Assembly: GCA_017548505.1 (NCBI GenBank)
Contig: JAFYZX010000013.1
Location: 1 to 42,082 of the forward strand
Direction of reading: 5' to 3'
Length of the DNA stretch: 42,082 bases
Origin: Bacteroidales bacterium
GTDB lineage: Bacteria > Bacteroidota > Bacteroidia > Bacteroidales > UBA932
Shown: piece by piece, positions 32,814 through 40,180 of the stretch
Position numbering within the stretch: the first letter of the stretch is position 1
Layout of the letters: every line of letters starts with the position of its first letter
Translations under genes and position numbers: made by a program
The notes under the pieces: model-generated
Seen by the model: the letters and a program-made list of their open reading frames with translations, nothing else
Database searches by the model: none
What the model was told of the DNA's origin: nothing

Positions 32814-33290
32814 ATGGAAAAATTATGCAACTCTGTCGTTGAAAAGATTAGGGCTATCTGCGATAAATTCGGAAACAAGCCGGGAGAGCTTATCAACATA
32901 CTTCACGAGTCACAGCATACTGTTGGCTACCTTCCTATGGAGGTGCAGGCAGTTATCGCCGAGAAACTCAACATCCCTGTCAGCAGGGTTTACGGTGTGG
33001 TAACATTCTACGCTTTCTTCACCATGGTTCCAAAGGGCAAGCATCCTGTTTCCGTTTGCCTTGGTACCGCCTGCTATGTAAGGGGTGCAGAGAAGATCCT
33101 GGAAGAGTTCAAGAGGACTCTGGGCATCGATGTTGGAGAAACCACGGAAGACGGCCGCTTCTCCCTTGACTGCCTCAGATGCGTTGGCGCCTGCGGCCTT
33201 GCTCCTGTAGCAATGGTTGGAGAGAAGGTTTACGGCCATCTCAACCCTGCAGATATCAAGAAGATAATCAGAGAGTTCTCACAGGACTAG
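32814..33290 (+). CDS. hydC: [FeFe] hydrogenase HydC subunit (NuoE-like)
   Basis: This 158-residue protein is the thioredoxin-like [2Fe-2S] subunit that completes the HydABC trimer. The cluster ligands are in VCLGTACYVRGAE (two Cys) and DCLRCVGACGLAP (the second pair), and the N-terminal helical part (YLPMEVQAVIAEKLNIPVS, VYGVVTFYAFF) is that of NuoE. It starts 17 bp after hydA. Its stop is one base away from the stop of the convergent minus-strand gene. Together with hydB and hydA it predicts an NADH- and ferredoxin-dependent, possibly electron-confurcating, soluble hydrogenase. Confidence 0.93.
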   Translation: MEKLCNSVVEKIRAICDKFGNKPGELINILHESQHTVGYLPMEVQAVIAEKLNIPVSRVYGVVTFYAFFTMVPKGKHPVSVCLGTACYVRGAEKILEEFKRTLGIDVGETTEDGRFSLDCLRCVGACGLAPVAMVGEKVYGHLNPADIKKIIREFSQD

Positions 33291-33291
33291 A

Positions 33292-34175
33292 TCAGAACCG
33301 GTATCCTATACCGACTGTAAAATCCAGATACTTGAAGGCGATAGTCCCTGCCTTTGCACTTAGGCAGAAAGACTCTCGCCTTCCTAGTGTAAACAGGGCT
33401 CCGGCCTCTGCCGCGATGCCCGAATATGAGCGGTCTGTAACCCGCATCCAATCTCCTCCGGTATTCTCCCAGAGGAGTTTTCTTGTACCATAACCTGCTC
33501 CGGCCAAGATATTTACATTGTCTGCAACACGGAATATGCACCTGCCGTAAGTGCCAGTCTGGTCTTATCCTGACGTCCGGACACCCAAACCGGGTTTCCG
33601 GATGAGGTTCCGTCGCTTAGGCAATCAATGCTTGCGCTTTTTGACCTAAAATTGCTTACTACGGATACATAGGCTCCCTTACCGCTCCGCAGCATACCCA
33701 AGCATAGTCCAAATGCCATGTCCGGAACTGGAGATACCTGTGCAAGTGCCAGAAAGCCAGTCTTCCCGATATCATAATACGGCTGTTCCATATAAGGATA
33801 ACGTCCGGACATCCGGATGTCTTTTGCCCTATATGTAACCGGTATCGCCTTTATCATGGACAGTTCCTTCAGTTCATAGCCGTAGTTGTAGCGGCGGCGG
33901 ATACGGTTGAACCTTATTGTCTGCTCAGGAGTCAAACCCTCCGGACTCCTTTGCAGGTTGGAACGTATGCTACTCACCTCAGCCCTCAGGGCAGACAGTT
34001 CCTGAGCAGATATTGTTTCTCCTCTACGAAGAGCATCGCGGAGCTCAATGAGACGGTTGCAAACCACATCATACCTGTCGAGAGCCTTGTCCCTGGCATC
34101 ACGCCTCTGGCTAAAGGCTGAGCTGCAAAGCATTACAAGGCACATTGCCAGAACATATCTTCCCGTCCGCATCAT
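33292..34175 (-). pseudogene. Beta-barrel-like outer-membrane protein gene with a one-base frameshift
   Basis: The minus-strand frame from the ATG at 34175 gives a signal peptide (MMRTGRYVLAMCLVMLCSSAFSQ), a helical region and then strand-like sequence. It stops early at 33513 with GAYSVLQTM. The next frame continues the same protein without loss: if one T is added in the run at about 33533-33534, the text becomes GAYFRVADNVNILAGAGYGT and runs on to GIGYRF, a C-terminal Phe typical of outer-membrane barrels, ending at 33292. The gene overlaps the kinase stop upstream by ATGA. The lesion may be a real mutation or an error in a short homopolymer. Family is not recognised beyond the barrel-like character. 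Confidence 0.75.
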
Positions 34176-35248
34176 TTGCCGCCCTCCTTTTCCTCAAAGA
34201 GTTCAGTTACAGAATCAAAGATATCGTCGAGATCTGTCTCGTCTTCAATCACTTCAATCTTTTTGGCAGGCTCTACCTGCTTTGGCTTTTCCTTCACCGT
34301 GGATTCCGCCGGTATTTCTGGCCTTGTAAGGTCTTGTTTTTCACCGATATCCGCATCGGAAACCCGAGTATAGGAGACGGCATAGTCTTGCCTCGTTACA
34401 GCATCCACAGTACTGGCGGAAGACTCATCCCCTCCCCCGCGGTTCACAAGGAGCAATACCGCCACCACGGCTGCTGCCGCCGCTGCAATTGCCGCCGGCA
34501 GAACCCAAGGCAGCCCCGAGTCTCTTTTGAGGATGGCCTTTTTGACGTCGGCCACGGACAGATACCTCTCTGAAGGATTCTGCCTGCAGCAACGCCTGAC
34601 AATCCGTCTGTATCGCGGAGAAATCTGTTCAATAACTTTCCCAAGAGAATATATATCGCTGCGTACATCTGCCTTCTTGCCCTCAAGGAGTTCCGGAGCT
34701 GCATAAGCCTTTGTTCCTCCCGATATCTTAAGCTCTGTCTGAGAGTCTTCTATGGAGAGGCCAAAGTCTATGATTTTCACATTGTTGCCGTTATAAGTCA
34801 CCAAAATGTTGGACGGCTTCAGGTCCTGATGGACCATCTGTCTGGAATGTACGCATATCAGCGCATCGCAGATTTCAAGGATGAGTTTTCGTGCCAGATG
34901 CGAATCCTTCCGGCTTTCATCCTTAACCGCATCCAGATTCCTGCCATCCACCCATTCCATCTCTATGCAATTTCCAAGGGCCGGATTCTCGGCAAACTCG
35001 TATGTCTGGCATATATTCGGATGCTTCAAAGACGATCCTATGTCAAACTCTTTCTTAAGCAACCCCTCGTACAGAGGAAGCCCCACGTAATCCGGCTTCA
35101 GCGATTTGAGTACCCGGAACTTCCCGTCCCTTTCCACTCGCCATATTTCGGACCATCCGGTAAGAGAGCTCCCGATTCTCTCGGGTGTTCCCACTCCCCA
35201 TGTCTCTTTTGCTGAGGACTCAAAGAAAAATCCGGATTCGTCCACCAT
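34172..35248 (-). CDS. Membrane-anchored Ser/Thr protein kinase (Hanks type)
   Basis: The 358-residue protein has a compact kinase domain at about residues 25-242. Lys48 in RVLKSL fills the ATP-contacting position. The catalytic loop is HQDLKPSNILV with Asp142, and the DFG motif is at 161-163. APELLEGKKADVRSDIYSLG gives the activation-segment end. The usual HRD is HQD, but the catalytic Asp is kept. One membrane segment follows at about 246-268, and then an acidic periplasmic-side tail (EVIEDETDLDDIFDSVTELF). No PASTA repeats are seen. It lies 4 bp after an LRR lipoprotein and overlaps the barrel-like gene, suggesting an envelope-linked signalling unit. Confidence 0.88.
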   Translation of the reverse strand: MVDESGFFFESSAKETWGVGTPERIGSSLTGWSEIWRVERDGKFRVLKSLKPDYVGLPLYEGLLKKEFDIGSSLKHPNICQTYEFAENPALGNCIEMEWVDGRNLDAVKDESRKDSHLARKLILEICDALICVHSRQMVHQDLKPSNILVTYNGNNVKIIDFGLSIEDSQTELKISGGTKAYAAPELLEGKKADVRSDIYSLGKVIEQISPRYRRIVRRCCRQNPSERYLSVADVKKAILKRDSGLPWVLPAAIAAAAAAVVAVLLLVNRGGGDESSASTVDAVTRQDYAVSYTRVSDADIGEKQDLTRPEIPAESTVKEKPKQVEPAKKIEVIEDETDLDDIFDSVTELFEEKEGGK

Positions 35249-35252
35249 AATT

Positions 35253-36767
35253 CTACTCTTTTACAATTACCTCTGTTCCGTAATCGGCAGGATTTACCGC
35301 CGCCCCGGAGGAATTATAATAATGATACTCCCCGCTTCCTATCCAAAGCCTGGAGAAAGTGCCGTTTTGAGGCCATCCCCTCAAATTCAGCTTGTTCTGG
35401 GCACTGACATCCAGTTCCTCAATATTATTCTGATAGCACTCAAGCTCTGTCAAGGCAGTGCAGTCGCTTACATCCAGTTCGCTGATATTTATATCGTTGC
35501 ACTTGAGCGTGGCCAGCTTCTTCAGCCCTGTCAGAATAAATCCAGCCGTCATTCCAGAACAGCGGCTACAGTCAAGGTATTCCAGAGAAACGCAGTACCC
35601 TACATAGTCAAAGCCTACCGTATTGCTGCAATCCAGAAATTTGAGGGCCGTATTGTACATTAAAAATACAACCAGTCCTTCATTTGAATGGCAGTCCAGA
35701 TGCTCCAGTCCTGTAAGCTGGCTGAAATCCGGACGGTGGTCAGACATATTCACATTCAACAGCATATTTGAACTGCAGTCCACATATTTTAGAGAACTGC
35801 TGTTGCCCAAGTCCATAAATTCCAGCTTGTTGAAACTGCAGTACAGTGTTGCCAACTTTTTATTCTTGCTAAGATCCAGCCTTGTCATCTCTCCCCTCCG
35901 GCTATCATCGTATCCCACAGCCTTGAGGTATTCCAGATTTGTAAAGTACTCTATGCCTTCAAGCGATTTTACCTTCAAGTCAAACGTATTGATTTCCAGC
36001 CTGGTTATCTTTTCCGCCTCTTCCATTCCCAGTTTGCCGTTCTTGTCTGTATCATACCTGCTCAGGATATAGGCCTTGAATGCCGCATCAGGAATAGGAA
36101 TGGAAGCCATCTTGCCCGTACGGGCTTTCCCTAAAGACGACTTGACCTCCGTTTGCCCGCTTGTTACATAAGCCTGGTAATCATATTCTTTGTCGTACTC
36201 AAGGTTCCTCAATGTCAAGGAGAAGGCCTCGTCAGACCTTACGTCTGCCGCCATCTTATCCGACCCGTTGAAATAGAATCCGCAGCCATCCACCCCAGTT
36301 CCCTTATATGAGCAGCGAAGCGTCAGAATATTCTCGTCCGCCTCAAAGGATACGCTCACGATTTCAGGCTTGGAAATCTTCTTCTTCTCCGTGCGTGCAT
36401 TACCTGTATTCGAGTGAATTTCTGCCGAGCCGTTTGATATCCAGGCATAGTAAGTGTAATCGGTATCATACTCCAGCTCCTTTACAGTCAATGAAAAGGC
36501 TCCATCGCTCCTTGTGCTTGCTTCCTGCCTTTTCACCAGCTCTCCATCCCGTGTTACCACAAATCCGCAGGTACCTACCCCACGGCCTTTATACGAGCAG
36601 GTCAATAACAGAGAGTTCTCGTCCGCCTGTGCCGATACGCTTACAAATTCAGGCATTTTCAGCCCCTCCAGGCCCGGATCTCCAGCACAACCAGCCACCA
36701 TTGCCGTCAACAAAGAGATAACGGCAACAGCAACCCAAACAGCGGAAAACCTCAGAGCATTACACAT
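35253..36767 (-). CDS. Surface lipoprotein with two beta domains, an EF-hand-like loop and leucine-rich repeats
   Basis: This 504-residue protein has a lipoprotein signal (SLLTAMVAGC, lipidated Cys about residue 27). Two related fibronectin/Ig-like repeats at about 38-210 share the pattern SVSxxADEN, CSYKGxGVxxCGF and LEYDxxYxYxAxx. A Ca2+-binding-like loop (DTDKNGKLGMEEAE, about 233-246) follows. The rest is a run of leucine-rich repeats (LDLSKNKKLATLYCSFNKL, LEYLDCSRCSG, LDVSDCTALTELECYQN). The layout suggests a ligand-binding or adhesive surface protein. Its start lies 2 bp after the AAA ATPase stop and its stop 4 bp before the kinase, so it could be the sensor partner of the kinase; this is inference. 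Confidence 0.82.
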   Translation of the reverse strand: MCNALRFSAVWVAVAVISLLTAMVAGCAGDPGLEGLKMPEFVSVSAQADENSLLLTCSYKGRGVGTCGFVVTRDGELVKRQEASTRSDGAFSLTVKELEYDTDYTYYAWISNGSAEIHSNTGNARTEKKKISKPEIVSVSFEADENILTLRCSYKGTGVDGCGFYFNGSDKMAADVRSDEAFSLTLRNLEYDKEYDYQAYVTSGQTEVKSSLGKARTGKMASIPIPDAAFKAYILSRYDTDKNGKLGMEEAEKITRLEINTFDLKVKSLEGIEYFTNLEYLKAVGYDDSRRGEMTRLDLSKNKKLATLYCSFNKLEFMDLGNSSSLKYVDCSSNMLLNVNMSDHRPDFSQLTGLEHLDCHSNEGLVVFLMYNTALKFLDCSNTVGFDYVGYCVSLEYLDCSRCSGMTAGFILTGLKKLATLKCNDINISELDVSDCTALTELECYQNNIEELDVSAQNKLNLRGWPQNGTFSRLWIGSGEYHYYNSSGAAVNPADYGTEVIVKE

Positions 36768-36769
36768 AA

Positions 36770-38113
36770 TTACAAAAAGCTAGTCATATAAACCGGCAAG
36801 TATGTAACTGCACCTTCCTTTTCATAGTCCTTCGTATAAATAACATACCGGGCATTACTAATCCTCGATGAAAATTTCTTACAGAATTCATCTAGAGATT
36901 TATGCGTCTTGTAACCAGAGGATTTAACTTCTATAGGAACTATCTTGTTTCCATGAGAGAGGATGAAGTCGACTTCATAGTTGTGGTTGGAGCTTTCGGA
37001 ACGCCATGCGTGATAGAAAAGTTTATTGCCAGTGGATGTAAGAATCTGAGCCACGGCATTCTCATATACATAGCCCATATTCGCAGACAATTTGTCGCTC
37101 AATAGTTTTTCGTATATTATATTTTCCGTAATATCCTTGTCCCAAAAGGCAAGAGTTACGAACAGCCCTGTGTCTAAAGCGTACATCTTGTATTGATCAA
37201 AACTGCTGTTGAGAGAGAGGCCTACATTCGGATCATTAGCATGGTAGGCAAAATTTACAACCATACTTTCGTTCAAGCCTTCCAGCACCTCGCCAAGATT
37301 CTTGCGTTCACTATCCTCCAGTACACTACCGACCTGATAACGCGATGCGTTCTTGCTCAACTCAGAAGGAATTCCGCGAAAGAGGCGTGAGGCACGTTTA
37401 GATGGATCTATTTTAAGAAAATCGTCTATATACAACTCTATGATTTCTCTCTTTACACGATCTACTTTGCTTAGATTGTTTGTGTTGATATATTCGTTTA
37501 CTGCCTGAGGCATACCACCAACAAGCATCCAAAGACGGAAATCTCGCATTGATTTACGCAATGCTTGGCGAAGCGGCTGATATTTATCATAGAACTGACG
37601 AAGAAGTGGGACTGTAACGTGGTCGCCCAATGCCCAGCGGAACTCTTCGTAGTCCATAGGATACATCTCTATGCGGGTCTCCTCGCTTGGAATGATGATT
37701 TTCTCAGTATTCTTCCTGATAGAAATCAGTGAACCTGTCTCTATATAGTCGTACCGCCCATCTTTTACAAGATGCTTGATTGCCTGCCTGGCTAGAGGAC
37801 ATTTTTGGACTTCGTCAAAAACCACAACAGAATGCCTTCTCTCCAAGTTTACCTTATAGATAGACTGTAGCCGGAGAAATATATAGTCTATATCCATCAA
37901 GTCGTTGAATAAAGACTTTACCTCTTCGGAAGCCTTGGAGAAATCAATGAGTATGTATGATTCATACTCTTTACGGGCAAATTCTTCAACGATGGTAGAC
38001 TTACCGACTCGACGTGCTCCTTTTATTAACAGTGCCGTCTTTCCTCCACGTTCTTGCTTCCATTGAAGCATCTTGTTGTATATCTTGCGTTTAAAGACTC
38101 TATTTTCTGACAT
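36770..38113 (-). CDS. AAA ATPase with DUF4143 domain
   Basis: The 447-residue protein begins with an AAA_14-type ATPase domain: Walker A LLIKGARRVGKSTIVEEFA (about 28-46) and Walker B VVVFDEVQKCP (about 98-108). A DUF4143 domain follows in the C-terminal half, ending with HNYEVDFILSHGNKIVPIEV, a nuclease-like DxnExK arrangement. Such proteins are common, often repeated, accessory genes in Bacteroidetes; their function is unclear. Its codons appear more AT-rich than those of the hyd and hut genes, so it may have been acquired. Its promoter region holds a 33-bp repeat array. Confidence 0.9.
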   Translation of the reverse strand: MSENRVFKRKIYNKMLQWKQERGGKTALLIKGARRVGKSTIVEEFARKEYESYILIDFSKASEEVKSLFNDLMDIDYIFLRLQSIYKVNLERRHSVVVFDEVQKCPLARQAIKHLVKDGRYDYIETGSLISIRKNTEKIIIPSEETRIEMYPMDYEEFRWALGDHVTVPLLRQFYDKYQPLRQALRKSMRDFRLWMLVGGMPQAVNEYINTNNLSKVDRVKREIIELYIDDFLKIDPSKRASRLFRGIPSELSKNASRYQVGSVLEDSERKNLGEVLEGLNESMVVNFAYHANDPNVGLSLNSSFDQYKMYALDTGLFVTLAFWDKDITENIIYEKLLSDKLSANMGYVYENAVAQILTSTGNKLFYHAWRSESSNHNYEVDFILSHGNKIVPIEVKSSGYKTHKSLDEFCKKFSSRISNARYVIYTKDYEKEGAVTYLPVYMTSFL

Positions 38114-38135
38114 GTCTGTTTACCTTTTACAGGAG

Positions 38136-38143
38136 CAAAGATA
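38136..38143 (-). promoter_or_regulatory. -7 element of the AAA ATPase gene
   Basis: The minus strand reads TATCTTTG, a perfect TAnnTTTG, 22 bp before the ATG at 38113. A TTG within the first repeat unit (about 38165-38167) stands near the -33 position, so the repeat array starts within the promoter itself. Confidence 0.6.
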
Positions 38144-38146
38144 CAC

Positions 38147-38278
38147 AAATATTCCAAAATCCCACAATTTAAACAGCGCAAATATTCCAAAATCCCCAAA
38201 TTTAAATAGCCGAAATATTCCAAAATCTCATTATTCAAATTGCGTATTTACCCCGAAATCTCATAATTTTGATGATTC
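38147..38278. repeat. Four imperfect 33-bp tandem repeats
   Basis: Units begin at 38147, 38180, 38213 and 38246. The first three open with the same 14 bases (AAATATTCCAAAAT) and then diverge slightly; the fourth is more degenerate. The unit length is 11 codons, and on the minus strand three units read as repeated GILEYL-type peptides. The array lies between the ATPase promoter and the end of the next gene at 38280. Confidence 0.88.
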
Positions 38279-38279
38279 A

Positions 38280-38867
38280 TCAGCATTTTTCCAGCAGAGA
38301 CAGCCCGTGCACCCTTCCGGCCACGTATGCCGGCAAAACATTTCCTTCGCGATATATTGCAGTTATATACAGAGGGCAGCCCAGCATAAAGCCGTCTGCT
38401 TCAAATTCATCCCCTTCTTTAAGTTTAGAATTTGCACTCGACAGCACCCGGAACCTCCCCTGGCCTAGATACTCCACCTTTACCAGCCGGTCAGGCCCCC
38501 ATCCAAGACTAAGCTTATCTCCAGCAGCCAAATCAGCCGCACGGATATACCTGACAGTAAAGAACTGGGAATCCACTCCGCTTTCCTCCACCAGCCAAGC
38601 GCAAAACTCCTTGAAATCCTTCTTTCCGCAATACTTGGCCAGTATATCCAGCGTATCCAGGCGAGGAACCCTCCTGTCCCCTACATATCCCCACAGCCTC
38701 TTCAGTGTTGATGCAGACAGGCGTTCACCTATCTCATGCTCAATGACAACACTCAGCGATTCAAAATCCGTTGTTGTTGCCACCCTTCTCCCATACACCT
38801 TCTCCACAGATTTCAACAGAAAGCTAAGCTCAGGTATCTCTTTATTTTCAACTTTCTTTTTCTCCAT
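38280..38867 (-). CDS. Uncharacterised Bacteroidetes protein with HTH-like N-terminus
   Basis: I chose the ATG at 38867 (MEKKKVENKE); the frame is also open to a TTG at 38879. The 195-residue protein has a helical N-terminal half with FESLSVVIEHEIGERLSAST and LKRLWGYVGDRRVPRLDTLD. This pattern recurs in uncharacterised Bacteroidetes proteins and looks like a helix-turn-helix. The C-terminal half (LSLGWGPDRLVKVEYLGQGR, GDEFEADGFMLG) is beta-rich and may be a ligand or sensor domain. A regulatory role is possible but unproven. Its stop codon is two bases from the 33-bp repeat array. Confidence 0.65.
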   Translation of the reverse strand: MEKKKVENKEIPELSFLLKSVEKVYGRRVATTTDFESLSVVIEHEIGERLSASTLKRLWGYVGDRRVPRLDTLDILAKYCGKKDFKEFCAWLVEESGVDSQFFTVRYIRAADLAAGDKLSLGWGPDRLVKVEYLGQGRFRVLSSANSKLKEGDEFEADGFMLGCPLYITAIYREGNVLPAYVAGRVHGLSLLEKC

Positions 38868-38932
38868 ATTCAAATCCAAAGAACATAGTTACAACCTTTT
38901 TCGCAGTTTTCAAAATTGCGGAAATGGCATAA

Positions 38933-39265
38933 CTACTTTTTTGCTTTTTCCTCCCAATATGCTCTACAAGTTGCGGGAACACTTGGCGCATAATAATATC
39001 CAGGATTCTTCCACGTGGAATCATAAATATCTGCATATCTGCCAGCTTTTTCATTATCAGGCTGTAGCATTTTTATTCGACTGCATACTTGATCCCAGAA
39101 TTCCTCATTTATGATTTTGGAACGACCAGTACTTCCTGTCACTAATAATTGATTTCCGTCTATTGACAGAGTAAGATGGCTTTTTCTACCTAAAGTAGGA
39201 ATAACCTTAGGCTCTTTCCCTTTAAGCCAAGCTATAATACTGTTGTATCTTACTGATTTTACCAT
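38933..39265 (-). CDS. Uncharacterised 110-residue protein
   Basis: I do not recognise this protein. It is soluble and basic at the N-terminus (MVKSVRYNSIIAWLKGKEPK). A short strand pair follows (SHLTLSIDGNQLLVTGSTGR), then a helical stretch (INEEFWDQVCSRIKML), and it ends in an aromatic-rich region (YDSTWKNPGYYYAPSVPATC). It lies 21 bp after the fimbrillin-like gene on the same strand. Base composition is AT-rich like the genes to its right. A chance frame is unlikely given its length and the ATG at 39265. Confidence 0.55.
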   Translation of the reverse strand: MVKSVRYNSIIAWLKGKEPKVIPTLGRKSHLTLSIDGNQLLVTGSTGRSKIINEEFWDQVCSRIKMLQPDNEKAGRYADIYDSTWKNPGYYYAPSVPATCRAYWEEKAKK

Positions 39266-39286
39266 ATATAGAATCGTTATTAACCA

Positions 39287-40162
39287 TTAGTTCCATCCCT
39301 GAATACCCGGATCAATAGATATCTCTATCATCTCCTGGTCTGGAGAGGTATTGAGGGTTAATGTGATTGTATGCTGATATCCTGCCCTAAAGCTCAGCGA
39401 TGTTTCCAGAAGGTAAGCTATTCCTCCCATTGAAATTTCAATCAAAGGAGTCCTCTTTTCGAGGTTCTGAGGTACCACAATTGCCTCAAACTTATCATTA
39501 CTTATCTTCTTCATAGTAATGGTGTTTTTGTTGGCAAAAACGTCCTTTTCTATGGAGCCTGATGTCATATTAACATAGCAGTCCGTTATCGTGCTGTAAA
39601 CATGAGCCACAGCATCACTTGGTATTTCGCCATCGAAATTCTCTCCCTTAACCAAATTAACCACAACCTTAGACATTATGTGGTTAAAGTTCATAGCAAC
39701 GGGACCATCTGTTCGGGATTTATTCTCGGCATAGGCATACATAAGGTCAGACTTATCATAGCCGTCTCCTGTATTCTGATCCAAAATCACTGAGAATGGC
39801 TGCTTCTCTATTGATGAAAAGCTCGCCTGATAAGGATAGAGAGCATAGAAATCGCAAGGATTATCGCTCCAATAAAGTGTCCTGAGGCTAGTCCAGTTTG
39901 TTCCATTGTAGCTTATCTTCTCGTTATTGAGATAGTTTCCGGATACTTGGAGTGGCATCTGCTCAGTTCTATCCCATTCAACGGCATAGAGGCTTACAGC
40001 ATCACCTATGTCAAATGTAGCTGTTTTTCCTGTTGTGGTTACCTTAGTTGCGCCATTACCTATGGAGAACATAAACTCCATCTGATTGCTTACTGGAGCA
40101 TCGCTTTTACTGCAGGATACAGCAAAGATTAATGCTAGAATTATATAGATAATCTTTTTCAT
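39287..40162 (-). CDS. Fimbrillin-family lipoprotein
   Basis: The 291-residue protein has a lipoprotein signal (MKKIIYIILALIFAVSC) with Cys17. The body is typical of Bacteroidetes fimbrillin-like (Mfa-type) proteins: FDIGDAVSLYAVEWDRT, WTSLRTLYWSDNPCDFYALY, MNFNHIMSKVVVNLVKGENF, and a C-terminal strand region after GYQHTITLTLN. Such proteins are surface-anchored and may be pilus stalk, anchor or tip components. There is no full pilus operon here. The gene starts 18 bp after the M64 peptidase gene, so the two are probably co-transcribed and surface-exposed together. Confidence 0.82.
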   Translation of the reverse strand: MKKIIYIILALIFAVSCSKSDAPVSNQMEFMFSIGNGATKVTTTGKTATFDIGDAVSLYAVEWDRTEQMPLQVSGNYLNNEKISYNGTNWTSLRTLYWSDNPCDFYALYPYQASFSSIEKQPFSVILDQNTGDGYDKSDLMYAYAENKSRTDGPVAMNFNHIMSKVVVNLVKGENFDGEIPSDAVAHVYSTITDCYVNMTSGSIEKDVFANKNTITMKKISNDKFEAIVVPQNLEKRTPLIEISMGGIAYLLETSLSFRAGYQHTITLTLNTSPDQEMIEISIDPGIQGWN

Positions 40163-40180
40163 ATCGTTTTTCTCATTTCT

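Noticed and set aside
33299-33313. Short hairpin CGGTAT-CCT-ATACCG between the convergent hydC and barrel-like gene ends
   Set aside because: Only 6 bp of stem, no T run on either side, and it encodes the conserved GIGYRF end, so it is not convincing as a terminator.
38026-38238. Small minus-strand frame encoding GILEYL-type repeats
   Set aside because: It overlaps the start of the AAA ATPase in another frame and ends inside it; the repeat pattern is explained by the 33-bp DNA array, with no sign of a real protein.
38147-38278. CRISPR array
   Set aside because: The units are contiguous 33-bp tandem repeats without unique spacers, and no cas genes are nearby.
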